From Candidatus Heimdallarchaeota archaeon (GTDB lineage Archaea > Asgardarchaeota > Heimdallarchaeia > Hodarchaeales > Hodarchaeaceae): a DNA stretch of 64,000 nt. The notes under the pieces are model-generated. The model had not been told where the DNA came from and did no database searches. It worked only from the letters and a program-made list of their open reading frames with translations. The DNA is taken from assembly GCA_011364965.1 (NCBI GenBank), contig RDOB01000001.1, positions 161,368 through 225,367 of the forward strand, written 5' to 3'. Made by a program: the position numbers and the translations under genes. Shown here one piece after another: positions 37,525 through 47,686 of the stretch (position 1 is its first letter; every line of letters begins with the position of its first letter).

Positions 37525-39240
37525 ATGGTAGAGATCAATCGAACGACAAGTGCAATGATTGCCCTTGCTTTATTTGTTAGCTATCCATTTGTAGCTGCAA
37601 CCTTTTTTGGTTTCTTATTTACAAGAAATTCGACAAATTTCTCTATCTATAATACTGGATGGAATGGCACTAGTACATTCAAAGAAAAATTTCAAAATCA
37701 TCCCAATGAAGGGCAAATCTCTACAATTATAGGAAGTAGTAACGTTTTAAATCGTTTGAATTCTTCAGAAATGAATGATAGTCAGGGCACGTTGATCATT
37801 CTCGGACCCGCTGTGCACTATGACTTCTCCGAATCTTTAGCAATATTAATGTATGCCATCAATGGTGGTCGAGTTTTAATTGCTGACGATTTTGGGACTG
37901 CAAATGATATTCTAAGTGTATTTTCAATATTCTTGGGATTTATGTCCCAGATAAATATAGGAGAACTAGGATTTGGGGACACAGGAGGAGAATTAAACAT
38001 GTTCGGGTTAAACACGACCAGTAATGAAAACACATCTTCTTCTCCTTCTAATTTTCCAATTGCAGGAATTGCCATTAATGGTAGTGTCTTGGCAGATCAA
38101 GGAAGCTATAATAATACTCCCTTAACGCCGGTATTTCAGTCCCCTAGCACTTCTACTCAAACTGAAACAAGCTATCTCATGCCGGCTCCTTGGGTAACTG
38201 ATTTCACGAATGGATTGAGTGGAAGAGGTGTTATAGGAAATTTTGCTTCCATAATTACTATGAAAGTTCGATATCCGAATACCACTGCACCTGGTTATCC
38301 GGAAACAGTTGAATGGATCACAAAATGGGTTCCCATGGGGGAATTTCCAGCATCTGCATCTAGTGCGTTCGCTGATCTTGGACAATACGATATAGAAATT
38401 CCTGATGTCACTTTCAGTCTACAGATTGCGGTTCTTTATAGCAGCTCAGAAGCATGGCTCGAATCCGATATTGCAGCAGCAAAACGAGATGTTAATGATA
38501 TTAGTCCTAATACAAATGAATGGGGAAATCCAAACATTGGATTTCCTGTGTTTGTTTATTTTCCTTTTCCACTTGGTGGACAGATTATACTATGTTCAGA
38601 TCCATCCATATTTATCAATCAATATCTTGATACGACAACCTACCCAGCTGCGTCCCAATATGATAATGAAGCGTTTGCAGATAATGTAATCGCTCTTATG
38701 ATGGAGGATAGAACAGGACAAACAATTATCTTTGATGAAGGGCATTTAGCTAATCATCCATTATCACCTGTTCTTCCATTAAGTTTATATTTAAAATTCC
38801 TTGATATGGTGACAATGTTTCCCTTATTTGCAGCAGGTTTACCGATCATTGCTTTGATATTATCTAGACGCTTTATGCCAAAAAGAACTCAGGCAAAACC
38901 ATTGCTATTGACCCGAGTGGAACGATATTATGGTAGAAGTTTCTTTGCTGTGAAAATGAGGTGGTTTCTAGAGTATAAACAATATTCTAGAGGTCTCGAA
39001 CTAATTTATCGACGATTAAGAAGGAATATTCATAGAAGATATTCTCATGAGGCCGAATTAACACCAGAAATCACAGCTGATTATCTCACTAAAGAATTTC
39101 CTGATAGGTTTAATTATAAAAATATTGCTGATGGATTAAGAATGATTGAGAATATCATTGTTAATCGAACGTTAATCACTGAAGAAGAGTTTCTTCATCA
39201 TTATTTGTTCTTAAAAACAATAGGAACAGAAATCGCATAA
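37525..39240 (+). CDS. Membrane protein with DUF4350-like domain
   Basis: A 571-residue protein. An N-terminal hydrophobic segment (about 10-33) precedes an extracytoplasmic region with 'AILMYAINGGRVLIADDFGTAND' (about 105-127), the DUF4350-type pattern '...GG..L..DDFG'. A second transmembrane helix lies at about 430-452 ('FPLFAAGLPIIALIL'), followed by a basic cytoplasmic tail of about 120 residues that looks helical. DUF4350 proteins commonly accompany MoxR and DUF58 proteins. A second 'IIFDEGHLANHPL' segment (about 402-414) may complete the domain. Confidence 0.7.
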   Translation: MVEINRTTSAMIALALFVSYPFVAATFFGFLFTRNSTNFSIYNTGWNGTSTFKEKFQNHPNEGQISTIIGSSNVLNRLNSSEMNDSQGTLIILGPAVHYDFSESLAILMYAINGGRVLIADDFGTANDILSVFSIFLGFMSQINIGELGFGDTGGELNMFGLNTTSNENTSSSPSNFPIAGIAINGSVLADQGSYNNTPLTPVFQSPSTSTQTETSYLMPAPWVTDFTNGLSGRGVIGNFASIITMKVRYPNTTAPGYPETVEWITKWVPMGEFPASASSAFADLGQYDIEIPDVTFSLQIAVLYSSSEAWLESDIAAAKRDVNDISPNTNEWGNPNIGFPVFVYFPFPLGGQIILCSDPSIFINQYLDTTTYPAASQYDNEAFADNVIALMMEDRTGQTIIFDEGHLANHPLSPVLPLSLYLKFLDMVTMFPLFAAGLPIIALILSRRFMPKRTQAKPLLLTRVERYYGRSFFAVKMRWFLEYKQYSRGLELIYRRLRRNIHRRYSHEAELTPEITADYLTKEFPDRFNYKNIADGLRMIENIIVNRTLITEEEFLHHYLFLKTIGTEIA

Positions 39241-39278
39241 TTTACTGATAATCTACTAGCTAATTAAAAAAAACAGAA

Positions 39279-40343
39279 GTGGAAGACATGAGCAGAACTG
39301 ACATTAAAGGAAAAGATTTCAAAAGCGATGAATTGACTTTTGAGATGTTAGAAGTCAACGACGTAGCACGAGCTTACCAACAAATTATGGCTGAAATCCG
39401 GAAAGTTTACATTGGACGCACTGAAATCTTTGAAATGCTGTGGATTGCCATGCTAACAGGCAAACACGTATATTTAGAAGGTGTACCGGGAATTGGAAAA
39501 ACATATATGGCGAACACCTTTTCTCAGTGCCTTGGTACTGAATTTAGCAGAATTCAGTTTACACCTGATATGTTACCTTCAGATATTGTTGGAACTAATA
39601 TATTTAATCCTAAAACAGGAACATTTCGACTTAAAAAAGGACCAATTTTTGGTAATGTAATTCTAGCAGACGAAATTAACCGCGCACCTCCAAAAACACA
39701 ATCCGCAATGCTTGAAGCCATGGCTGAAGGTCAAGTATCTATTGAAGGTGAAACACACAAACTCGAAAAACCATTTGTAGTATTAGCAACTGCAAATCCC
39801 GTTGAACAGGAAGGTACATATCCTTTACCTGAGGCACAACTAGATAGGTTTATGATCAAGGTTATTATCCATCATTCCTCACCTGATGATGAATTGAGAA
39901 TTATTAAATTTAAAAATGAGCCAATTCCAGCAATAATCAATCAGGTAGTATCTCCTCAAACCATTGTAGCGATGATGGAGGTAGTGAAACGTGTGTATGT
40001 TTGTCCTGAAATTTTAGAAATGATCAGAGATATCACTGTTGCTACCCGTACTGATCCTCGTTTAGTATTGGGTTGTTCTCCTCGTGGAAGTGAAAGCTTA
40101 TTATTAGCTGGAAAAGCCCGGGCAGCTATTCATGGACGAGATTTTGTAATTCCTGACGATATATTACTAATGATCCCCCATATAGTCCATCACAGAATAA
40201 TTTTAAAACCAGAAGCAGAGCTTGAAGGAATCACTCAGATAAGAATATCTGAAGACATCCGAGACATGGTTGCTGTTCCTGTTGATCCAGTTGAAGAAGA
40301 AATGGTTTATGAGGAATACGTAGAAGAAATTAATGAAGAATAA
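39279..40343 (+). CDS. MoxR-type AAA+ ATPase
   Basis: Chaperone-like AAA+ ATPase of the MoxR group. The 354-residue protein has Walker A 'GVPGIGKTYMA' (about 69-79), Walker B 'NVILADEINRAPPKTQ', sensor 1 'VVLATANPVEQEG' and the arginine finger in 'LPEAQLDRF'. The C-terminal lid ends in an unusual acidic tail ('PVEEEMVYEEYVEEINEE'). GTG at 39279; an in-frame ATG at 39288 is an equally possible start. Immediately precedes the DUF58/vWA protein, the standard MoxR partner. Confidence 0.93.
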   Translation: MEDMSRTDIKGKDFKSDELTFEMLEVNDVARAYQQIMAEIRKVYIGRTEIFEMLWIAMLTGKHVYLEGVPGIGKTYMANTFSQCLGTEFSRIQFTPDMLPSDIVGTNIFNPKTGTFRLKKGPIFGNVILADEINRAPPKTQSAMLEAMAEGQVSIEGETHKLEKPFVVLATANPVEQEGTYPLPEAQLDRFMIKVIIHHSSPDDELRIIKFKNEPIPAIINQVVSPQTIVAMMEVVKRVYVCPEILEMIRDITVATRTDPRLVLGCSPRGSESLLLAGKARAAIHGRDFVIPDDILLMIPHIVHHRIILKPEAELEGITQIRISEDIRDMVAVPVDPVEEEMVYEEYVEEINEE

Positions 40344-40394
40344 AACAAATAATTCTATATAAATGTAAATATATATTATATTAGGTGTACTTGA

Positions 40395-41864
40395 ATGCTT
40401 TCTTCAAGAGGCGCGTTTATAGCGATCGGTGGGATCTTGCTTCTATCCGTTGGATTAAGTGCCAAAGGTATCGGCACCGTAACAACAATGATTCCAATCC
40501 TTTTCGGAGGAGAGGGACTTACACAACAATCAGGTCAGAATCAAACTGTTGGCTACCCAACTGGGATGGAATTTCTTAGTGCATTTGAAATTCTTAATAG
40601 TTCTCCTATTGTTGATTATGGTATGTTTTTGGGTATCTTATTACTATTAGCTAGTGTTATTGGTCTACCCTTCTTCCAAGCATCAGCAAATGCTTCGCTT
40701 ATTCGTGTCACGAGAACAGTTGACCGTGAAAAAGCATTCGCAGGAGAGTATGTTCATGTCTCGGTAAAAATCGAAAATACAGGAAGACGTCGAATGGATT
40801 TTATCGAAGTATATGACGCTATTCCTGATATGTTTGAAATTGTCCTAGGAGAAAACTTTATCATTACCCAGCTAGATGGAAAAGAAACCAAGGAGTTTTC
40901 TTATATTATTCAAGTCAGTACACGGGGAGTTTACCAAATAGGCCCAGTAAAAGTCATTATTCATGACAGATTAGGATTTTATTTTGAAGAAGACGTGAGA
41001 CACTTTTACACTGAAGTTTTATGTTACCCTTCATATGAAGATATCCGTAGAATGGAAGCATTGAGTAAAAGAAGACAACAAGGGAAAATGTTTGGTGCAC
41101 ATAAAACAAAACAAAAAGGAATGGGAGATGATTTTCATGCTTTAGCGCGATATTACCCTGGAGCCCCTTTTAAGTCGTTAGATTGGAAAGCTTTCAGTCG
41201 AACTGGTGAACTAATGGTAAGGGAGTTTGAAGCGGAGAAAAACATTCGCTTGCTGGTATTCTTAGACCATAGTGGAAGTATGGGGGCTGGAATTCCATAT
41301 AATACAAAGCTCGATTTTGCAATCCGTTCTGTGATGCTTGTTATGAAAATGGCAGAAGAACGTCAAGATTTATTTGGTTTAATTACTTTTGCAGATAGAC
41401 CAACCTCTTATCTTCCTCCCGGCGCAGGTAAAGCAAAGTTTTTTCAGCTTCTAGAAATTTTAGCTTTAGTTGAACCACAAGGAAGATCAGATCCCTTAGC
41501 TGCTGTAGATTACGTCATGCAAAGATTACCGCGAGCCTCTTTCTATGTATTTTTAACTGATTTGGAATCTTCGGATTCTGAAATATTCACAGAAGCAGCA
41601 AAGCGGGCTAGATCGGCAAAAAATAAAATTACGGTTATTTCACCTTTTGGTCCATTATTTGAAACCAAATTAACTGATCTTACTTCTACGGAACGTGCAA
41701 TTGCAGAAGCGATTTTCGAAGAATATCTTGGATACCGAAAACAGGTGGAAGATAGCTTAAGAGGCCTTGGAGTTGAAATTATTAATGTAGGCCCTGATGA
41801 TATTCTTCCTAATGTCATTAAAACATATATGAAAGCGAAACAAGCAGGAAAAGGATCGGTGTAG
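40395..41864 (+). CDS. DUF58/vWA-domain membrane protein (MoxR partner)
   Basis: A 489-residue protein with two N-terminal hydrophobic segments (about 7-40 and 75-95), an Ig-like DUF11-type region (about 105-195) and a C-terminal DUF58/vWA domain. The DUF58 motif 'KSLDWKAFSRTGELMVREFE' starts at about 260 and the MIDAS 'FLDHSGSMGAG' (DxSxS) at about 290. MoxR ATPases are thought to remodel or metal-load such proteins. AGGTG lies seven bases before the ATG at 40395. It is followed five bases later by the polytopic protein gene. Confidence 0.88.
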   Translation: MLSSRGAFIAIGGILLLSVGLSAKGIGTVTTMIPILFGGEGLTQQSGQNQTVGYPTGMEFLSAFEILNSSPIVDYGMFLGILLLLASVIGLPFFQASANASLIRVTRTVDREKAFAGEYVHVSVKIENTGRRRMDFIEVYDAIPDMFEIVLGENFIITQLDGKETKEFSYIIQVSTRGVYQIGPVKVIIHDRLGFYFEEDVRHFYTEVLCYPSYEDIRRMEALSKRRQQGKMFGAHKTKQKGMGDDFHALARYYPGAPFKSLDWKAFSRTGELMVREFEAEKNIRLLVFLDHSGSMGAGIPYNTKLDFAIRSVMLVMKMAEERQDLFGLITFADRPTSYLPPGAGKAKFFQLLEILALVEPQGRSDPLAAVDYVMQRLPRASFYVFLTDLESSDSEIFTEAAKRARSAKNKITVISPFGPLFETKLTDLTSTERAIAEAIFEEYLGYRKQVEDSLRGLGVEIINVGPDDILPNVIKTYMKAKQAGKGSV

Positions 41865-41869
41865 ATTAA

Positions 41870-43237
41870 GTGCCAGCAGCTCAAAATACAGCTCATTTTT
41901 TTAGAATAATTTACGTTGTTCTATTTGTTTTTTCAAGTCTACTGGTTTTATTCAGTATAGACCAAACGAAAATGTTTGATTTCACCCAAGTATTCAAAAT
42001 TATTGATTATCTGATGTTATTTGTACAGGTACTCCTTGAAACGCTTACAAATCTGGCAATCAATATTACTCTCATTATCATTGCTGCAAAAGCAGCTCTT
42101 CCCTTTATTGGGGATCCAAATTTTGCATCTTTGAACCAAAGCGGAATTGCTCAAATAAGAAATCTTGTCAATCCATTAAATAATTTCTTTCCGCATTCGA
42201 ATATTGATCTTACGAATCCTCAAGCTCTAGAGAATTTAATCACTGATTTTTCGGCCTTCTTTGGCGCTACTACTATATTAATATTACTTCCAATCGCTAT
42301 TTTGTCAGGTTTTGGATTTCTCAGAGAGGGAGATACAAAATTAGCCATATACTCTTTTCTAGGATTTCAGCTGATTCTAATTGTTGCAATTTTTACTGAA
42401 AATATCTTAATTTCCACAGAAATAAATTCTTCTAATATTTTCGCAATGATTTTCAGCCCTCTCTTTACATTAGGCTTCCTTTTATATTTACAATTAGAAA
42501 TTGCTTTTCAAACTTCCTATACTCTAAATATCCTAAACCCCATGACCGAAAGAGAAAAAAGAATTCAAAAACATCTAGCAAGAATTCGTGCATTTGTACC
42601 AAAATCAGAGGAAGAAGAAGAGGGAAAAGAACGGACAGTTGGAAGTATGCAGTCTAGTAAATTTGATCTACTAGCTGCAAGTTATCTTCGAGAAATGGTT
42701 GAACGGCGGGTATTTAAAACTGGAGAAATGGCAATCGATGCAAAATCGATGATGAGATTGCAATCATATTTAGCTAGTCTAAATCAGTCTGATCCACAAA
42801 CAGATCTAAAGCTAGCAGCTAAAACTGCACAACCTGATATTTCAGCTTTGATTAAACACTTCATCCCAACGATGATATTTCGGATTTCAGCTGTAGTTCT
42901 TTTAGCTTATATTATTATGTCACCTGAAGGTATCCTAAACTTTTTCATGTCTTTTTCTTTTCCAGCTTTACTTGATAGCCTTGAATTAAGTCAACCAGAA
43001 TTCCGAACAATTGCAATATTGAATTTTGTTCTTCTTTTCATTTTAATTGGTGCAGTACTTCATTATCTTAGTTCTGGAAGAACAGTAAAAGTTTTAGAAC
43101 GAGTTGTTCAGCAAATCGACACTCTAGTTGACTTTGATAGAGGTAAACCTAGTAGAACTCCCTCAGAAGGACAGTCTTCTGAAGAGGAATCTGTGGAAGA
43201 AGCTTCGCCTGAAGACCAAGAAGAAGTAATTTCCTAA
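41870..43237 (+). CDS. Uncharacterized polytopic membrane protein of the MoxR block
   Basis: A 455-residue membrane protein with about seven hydrophobic segments (around 11-30, 45-70, 130-150, 160-180, 190-210, 330-350 and 375-400), a charged cytoplasmic stretch between segments 5 and 6 (about 220-330, rich in E and R) and an acidic C-terminal tail. It matches no family I recognise. Start GTG five bases after the DUF58 stop indicates tight coupling, so it probably belongs to the same complex. Confidence 0.65.
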   Translation: MPAAQNTAHFFRIIYVVLFVFSSLLVLFSIDQTKMFDFTQVFKIIDYLMLFVQVLLETLTNLAINITLIIIAAKAALPFIGDPNFASLNQSGIAQIRNLVNPLNNFFPHSNIDLTNPQALENLITDFSAFFGATTILILLPIAILSGFGFLREGDTKLAIYSFLGFQLILIVAIFTENILISTEINSSNIFAMIFSPLFTLGFLLYLQLEIAFQTSYTLNILNPMTEREKRIQKHLARIRAFVPKSEEEEEGKERTVGSMQSSKFDLLAASYLREMVERRVFKTGEMAIDAKSMMRLQSYLASLNQSDPQTDLKLAAKTAQPDISALIKHFIPTMIFRISAVVLLAYIIMSPEGILNFFMSFSFPALLDSLELSQPEFRTIAILNFVLLFILIGAVLHYLSSGRTVKVLERVVQQIDTLVDFDRGKPSRTPSEGQSSEEESVEEASPEDQEEVIS

Positions 43238-43257
43238 ATTTATGGAGAGAAAGAGCA

Positions 43258-43791
43258 ATGCCAAAGCTAGATCCAGAGAGTAATGAAGCAAGAAAAAGAT
43301 TAAGGAACGAGATAACAGGATATGTTACTTATGAAAAGCAAAACGATAGAAAATACACCGAAGACGCTTTTCGTGATTATTTAGAAACTAATTTATCGAA
43401 TTCCTCTGATGAGATAAAAAAAATTCAAGAAGCAGCTCTTATGAGTCAAATGATCACAACTTGGTCAGATTTAGATCGTTTAATCAGCACTTTTACCGAC
43501 CTTCGTCTTCTATTACAAAAAACTTCCTATGGGATAAGTACATTTTTCGATTCGGAAGTGATTAAGGAATTTGATCTCAATTATCTTTATACACTGGAAA
43601 AAACCATTCTAGACATAATTTCAAGTTTAAAGGAAAAAATCTCACATTTTAATGACGCTATTGAAAGTGGAATGCTCTCTGATAGTAGTAGAATCACAAA
43701 TGAAATACTGGACGACCTTTCAGCAGTCCAAGACGCATGGGAAGAAAGAAGAAGGTTAATCGCAGACTTCCAAAAACTAGGTCTGGTCTAA
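43258..43791 (+). CDS. Uncharacterized helical soluble protein of the MoxR block
   Basis: A 177-residue protein without signal or membrane segments, predicted mainly helical with amphipathic repeats ('DLDRLISTFTDLRLLLQK', 'TLEKTILDIISSLKEKIS'). GGAGAG precedes the ATG. It is the last gene of the block on this strand and is separated by 160 bases from the next operon. No family resemblance seen; a structural or regulatory cytoplasmic partner is possible. Confidence 0.6.
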   Translation: MPKLDPESNEARKRLRNEITGYVTYEKQNDRKYTEDAFRDYLETNLSNSSDEIKKIQEAALMSQMITTWSDLDRLISTFTDLRLLLQKTSYGISTFFDSEVIKEFDLNYLYTLEKTILDIISSLKEKISHFNDAIESGMLSDSSRITNEILDDLSAVQDAWEERRRLIADFQKLGLV

Positions 43792-43950
43792 GAATCATAC
43801 ATTAATTTTGCTTCGATATAATAATCATAATTTAAACCGAGGGAATGCCTTTTTTACTAAGAAAAAAATGCTCTGTTTGACTGCATATTTTCGATTTTCG
43901 CAAAAAAATATGCATTGAAAGGAAATCTTCTATATATATAGGTGTAAATT

Positions 43951-45222
43951 ATGTCTACAGAAATTATTTCAGAAGATCGCCAGAAATATATGGTTATTGG
44001 CGCTGCACTTGTAGTTCAGCTCTGTCTAGGATCAATTTATGCATGGTCAATCTTTAAAAAAGCCCTTTTAGCTGTCCCGTATTCAGCATCTGATGTCAAT
44101 GCATCACTGCCATTTTCAATTGGATTACTATCTTTTGCATTGGTTATGATTGTAGCGGGGAGATTGCAGGATCAAATGGGTCCGAAAAAAATTGCTACTA
44201 TTGGTGGTATACTTCTTGGAACAGGTTATCTTCTTGCAGGATTACCAGAATTCCTCAATATTTTTGCAGCTGACGATCCTTTGCTTACTATCTGGCTTGT
44301 ATTAACCTATGGTGTCATTGGCGGAGCAGGTATTGGATTTGCATATGTTTGTCCAATTGCTGCATTAGTTAAATGGTTTCCAGATATTAAAGGCTTAATA
44401 ACTGGTATTGCAGTCGCAGGCTTTGGTGCAGGGGCATTAATATTCGCTCAAGTTGAGAGAATCCTTATCAACTTTGGAACTGAACCAAATATTGGATTTG
44501 CTTTCATTATACTCGGAATTGTGTATTTGATAGCTGTGACTGGATCAGCACAATTTTTAAAAAATCCCCCAGAAGGATACTCACGAAAAGCAGCTGTTGC
44601 AAAGACTAGCGGTGACGTTACTCCTTCTGTAGAATATGAATGGAGAGAAATGATCTATACCCCTCAATTCTGGTTACTCTGGTTTATGTTTGTTCTTGCC
44701 GCAAGTGCAGGTTTAATGACAATTGGAAATGTTTCACCTTTTGTACAAGCACAAAATACTGCAATTGATGGAATTATGGCTGCGAACATTGTTGGAGTAC
44801 TTTCTATATTTAATGCCCTTGGACGTATAGTTTGGGGAGCAACTTCAGATAGATTGGGAAGAACAATTACCATGGCAACAATGTTTGCAATTTTGGGAAT
44901 TACAATGATTCTTTTTGGTTCCCAAACCGATGTTCTTTTGTTAACGATTGGTGCAGCAATTATAGGCTTTTGCTTTGGTGGAAACTTTGCTTTATTCCCA
45001 TCTTCAACTGCTGATTTCTTTGGCACCAAAAATGTTGGAAGCAATTATGGTTTTGTGTTCACAGCCTATGGAATTGCAGGCGTTTTTGGACCTATCCTTG
45101 CTGGAACCATTGTTGAACAAACAGGAGGCTATGGTTCAGCGTTTTTCATCCTAGGCGTGCTAGCTTTTGTTGCAGTTATATTAGCTCTTGTTTCAGAGTA
45201 TCTTCAAAGAGCAAAGAAATAG
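43951..45222 (+). CDS. OFA-family major facilitator transporter
   Basis: Twelve-helix transporter of the oxalate/formate antiporter group of the MFS. The opening 'VQLCLGSIYAWSIFKKAL' is characteristic. The MFS loop 'GRLQDQMGPKKIATIGG' (about 70-86) and its repeat 'GRIVWGATSDRLGRTITM' (about 290-307) are present. 423 residues is typical. The next gene is acetyl-CoA synthetase, so a monocarboxylate such as acetate is a reasonable substrate guess. AGGTG precedes the ATG. Confidence 0.88.
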   Translation: MSTEIISEDRQKYMVIGAALVVQLCLGSIYAWSIFKKALLAVPYSASDVNASLPFSIGLLSFALVMIVAGRLQDQMGPKKIATIGGILLGTGYLLAGLPEFLNIFAADDPLLTIWLVLTYGVIGGAGIGFAYVCPIAALVKWFPDIKGLITGIAVAGFGAGALIFAQVERILINFGTEPNIGFAFIILGIVYLIAVTGSAQFLKNPPEGYSRKAAVAKTSGDVTPSVEYEWREMIYTPQFWLLWFMFVLAASAGLMTIGNVSPFVQAQNTAIDGIMAANIVGVLSIFNALGRIVWGATSDRLGRTITMATMFAILGITMILFGSQTDVLLLTIGAAIIGFCFGGNFALFPSSTADFFGTKNVGSNYGFVFTAYGIAGVFGPILAGTIVEQTGGYGSAFFILGVLAFVAVILALVSEYLQRAKK

Positions 45223-45227
45223 CTCTA

Positions 45228-45260
45228 TTTTTTCCTTTTTTTTCCTTTTTCTTTATTTCT
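45228..45260 (+). terminator. T-rich terminator after the OFA transporter
   Basis: Several consecutive T runs (T6, T9 and T5, separated by CC or C) directly after the stop codon, the pattern of archaeal intrinsic termination. Confidence 0.55.
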
Positions 45261-45546
45261 TTAGTTATTCCAACCCATACTCGATTGTCTACAATCTGTT
45301 ATCAAAAATAGTGCGAAAGGGAGAGAAGTGGACCTTTTAGATGTTTAAATAATGATTACCAACCAAATATGCTGATTAAAAATTGATTATTATTTGGAAA
45401 AGAAAATTCTTAACATTAGTACGAAAAACTCTATTTCAGACTACAGGACAATATACGTCTCTGTATCGGCACTAATGACTATTTAAAAAGATAGACTTTA
45501 GGCCACTTCTTGCAAGAACAGAATTAAAATTTTTATAGGCGATAAT
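45261..45546. other. Upstream region of acetyl-CoA synthetase
   Basis: About 285 bases without a gene. TATA-like ACTATTTAAAAAG lies near 45478-45490, about 60 bases before the start codon, and TTTTATA at 45531-45537 is closer. Either could be the promoter. Confidence 0.4.
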
Positions 45547-47580
45547 ATGTCAGAGCTTACAGCAACAGAGAAAGAAAAGGCAAAAAAGTATTATCCTCTG
45601 CCTAAATTGGCAGAGAAAGCCAGAATTAAAAGTATGGACGCATATTTTAAAAAATGGAAATATTCCGTAGAACATATGGAAGAATTCTGGGCAGATGAAG
45701 CGAAGAAACTTGATTTCTTCACTCCCTATGAGAAAGTGTGGCAACCACCAACTGGTCGAAATGACGAATTTGTTGGAAAATGGTTCGTAGGTGGTAAACT
45801 CAACGCTACTTATAATTGTTTAGATCGGTGGGTAGAAAAAGGGTATGGTGACGAAGTAGCACTCATATGGATGGGTGAAGATGACACAGTAAAGAAATTC
45901 ACATATAAATCACTAATGGAAGAAGTAAATAAAGCAGCAAATGCTTTGAAATCGTTAGGTGTGAAAAAAGGGGATCGAGTATGTCTATGGTTACCAATGG
46001 TTGATTCTCTTGCCATTATTATGCTTGCTTGTGCAAGGATAGGAGCAATTCACTCAATAGTATTCGGTGGATTTTCTGCAGAGTCAGTTAAAGATCGAAT
46101 TGATGATTCTGCATGTAAAATATTAGTCGTTGCTGATGAGGTACGACGTGCAGGGAAACCTAGACCAATGAAGAACAGTCTGAAAGGAGTAATTGAAACC
46201 TGTGATTCCATTGAGTATGTTGCTATCATTAAACTCACTGGTGGAGAGGTATATCAATACGAGAAAGATGTTGATTTCTTAGCTCTAATGGAACAACAAT
46301 CTACTGAATGCAAAAGTGAACCAATGGATGCAGAGGATCCATTATTTATCTTATATACATCTGGGACAACTGGAAAACCGAAAGGTGTTGTTCACACAAC
46401 AGCAGGTTATTTAGTATATGGTATATCTTCCAATTACTATGTATGGGATTATTCCTGTCTTCTTGATTTGAAAGGTGATACTCCTGCAACCCGTGATGTT
46501 TGGTACTGTACAGCAGATATTGGCTGGATTACTGGCCATACAGAAATTATATACTCTCCTCTTGCATTAGGCGCCATCAGTGTAATGTATGAAGGTATCC
46601 CAACTTGGCCACATGGAGGTAGATTCTGGGAAATCTGTGAGAAATTTGGTGTAACTCATTTCTACACTGCTCCTACAGCTATTCGAGCTCTCAAGAAGCT
46701 AGGTGATGAAAACGTTACAAAATGGGATCTATCGAAACTCAAAATGCTAGGTACTGTAGGTGAAGTATGTAATTGGCCCGAATGGAAATGGTATTGGGAT
46801 GTTGTTGGAAAAGGAACAAGTGGCGATAAGCCTGTTGGCCGTCCGATAGTGGATAGTTATTGGCAAACTGAAACAGGTTCATATATGATGGTAAATCTAG
46901 GAGCAATTACTCCAATGAAACCTGGAAGCTGTACATTCCCATTCTTTGGAATACATCCTATTTTGCTTGACGAAGATGGCAATAAAGTTACAAAACCTAA
47001 TACTCAAGCCTATTTCACATATGATTTGAGCTGGCCTGGGTTGATGAGAACGGTCTGGAATGATCATCCCCGTTTTGTGAATACTTACCTAACCAGATTT
47101 CCAGGTTATTATGTGACTGGGGATTATGCATTGATTGACGATGAAGGTTATTATTTCATTCTAGGTCGCTCCGATGATGTAATCAAAGTATCTGGTCACC
47201 GTCTTGGGTCTGCAGAAGTTGAAGCTGCAATTAATTCTCATCCAAAAGTGGTAGAATCCGCTGTAATCCCATATCCACACTCAGTCAAAGGATCCACGAT
47301 TTTTGCGTACATAACCTTGATGAATGACGATGAAGCCAGTGAAGAGTTGAAAAAAGACATCCAAAATCACGTTCGTTCAGTAGCTGGCCCAGCTGTCTAT
47401 CCTGAGGTCATTATGTTCGCTGGCGCAGTTCCTAAGACTCGTTCTGGAAAAATTATGAGAAGAATTCTCAAAGCTGTAGCAGAACAGAAGGACATTGGTA
47501 ATACTATGACTTTAGCTAATCCAGAAGTAGTTGAAGAACTCATAGCGCGTCGGAAAATGATGGGAGAAATTAAATTCTAA
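45547..47580 (+). CDS. acsA: AMP-forming acetyl-CoA synthetase
   Basis: Activates acetate to acetyl-CoA with ATP. The 677-residue protein shows 'LFILYTSGTTGKPKGVVHT' (P-loop-like motif), 'VDSYWQTETGSYMM', 'YYFILGRSDDVIKVSGHRLG' (hinge) and 'PKTRSGKIMRRIL' with the catalytic, acetylation-prone Lys near residue 638. Size and motifs fit true acetyl-CoA synthetase rather than longer-chain enzymes, with 'WITGHTEIIYSPL' in the acetate pocket region. It follows the OFA transporter. Confidence 0.94.
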   Translation: MSELTATEKEKAKKYYPLPKLAEKARIKSMDAYFKKWKYSVEHMEEFWADEAKKLDFFTPYEKVWQPPTGRNDEFVGKWFVGGKLNATYNCLDRWVEKGYGDEVALIWMGEDDTVKKFTYKSLMEEVNKAANALKSLGVKKGDRVCLWLPMVDSLAIIMLACARIGAIHSIVFGGFSAESVKDRIDDSACKILVVADEVRRAGKPRPMKNSLKGVIETCDSIEYVAIIKLTGGEVYQYEKDVDFLALMEQQSTECKSEPMDAEDPLFILYTSGTTGKPKGVVHTTAGYLVYGISSNYYVWDYSCLLDLKGDTPATRDVWYCTADIGWITGHTEIIYSPLALGAISVMYEGIPTWPHGGRFWEICEKFGVTHFYTAPTAIRALKKLGDENVTKWDLSKLKMLGTVGEVCNWPEWKWYWDVVGKGTSGDKPVGRPIVDSYWQTETGSYMMVNLGAITPMKPGSCTFPFFGIHPILLDEDGNKVTKPNTQAYFTYDLSWPGLMRTVWNDHPRFVNTYLTRFPGYYVTGDYALIDDEGYYFILGRSDDVIKVSGHRLGSAEVEAAINSHPKVVESAVIPYPHSVKGSTIFAYITLMNDDEASEELKKDIQNHVRSVAGPAVYPEVIMFAGAVPKTRSGKIMRRILKAVAEQKDIGNTMTLANPEVVEELIARRKMMGEIKF

Positions 47581-47608
47581 TTTTTTATTTTCCCCCTTTT
47601 TTTATTTC
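47581..47608 (+). terminator. T-rich terminator after acsA
   Basis: T6, T4 and T7 runs with an intervening CCCCC directly after the stop codon, consistent with transcription termination. Confidence 0.5.
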
Positions 47609-47686
47609 ATTCCGTTTTTTAGGTTATTATAAATTCCTGAATTCGTATATATAATGAATATACAAGCATTCAGAGGATTCATTTTG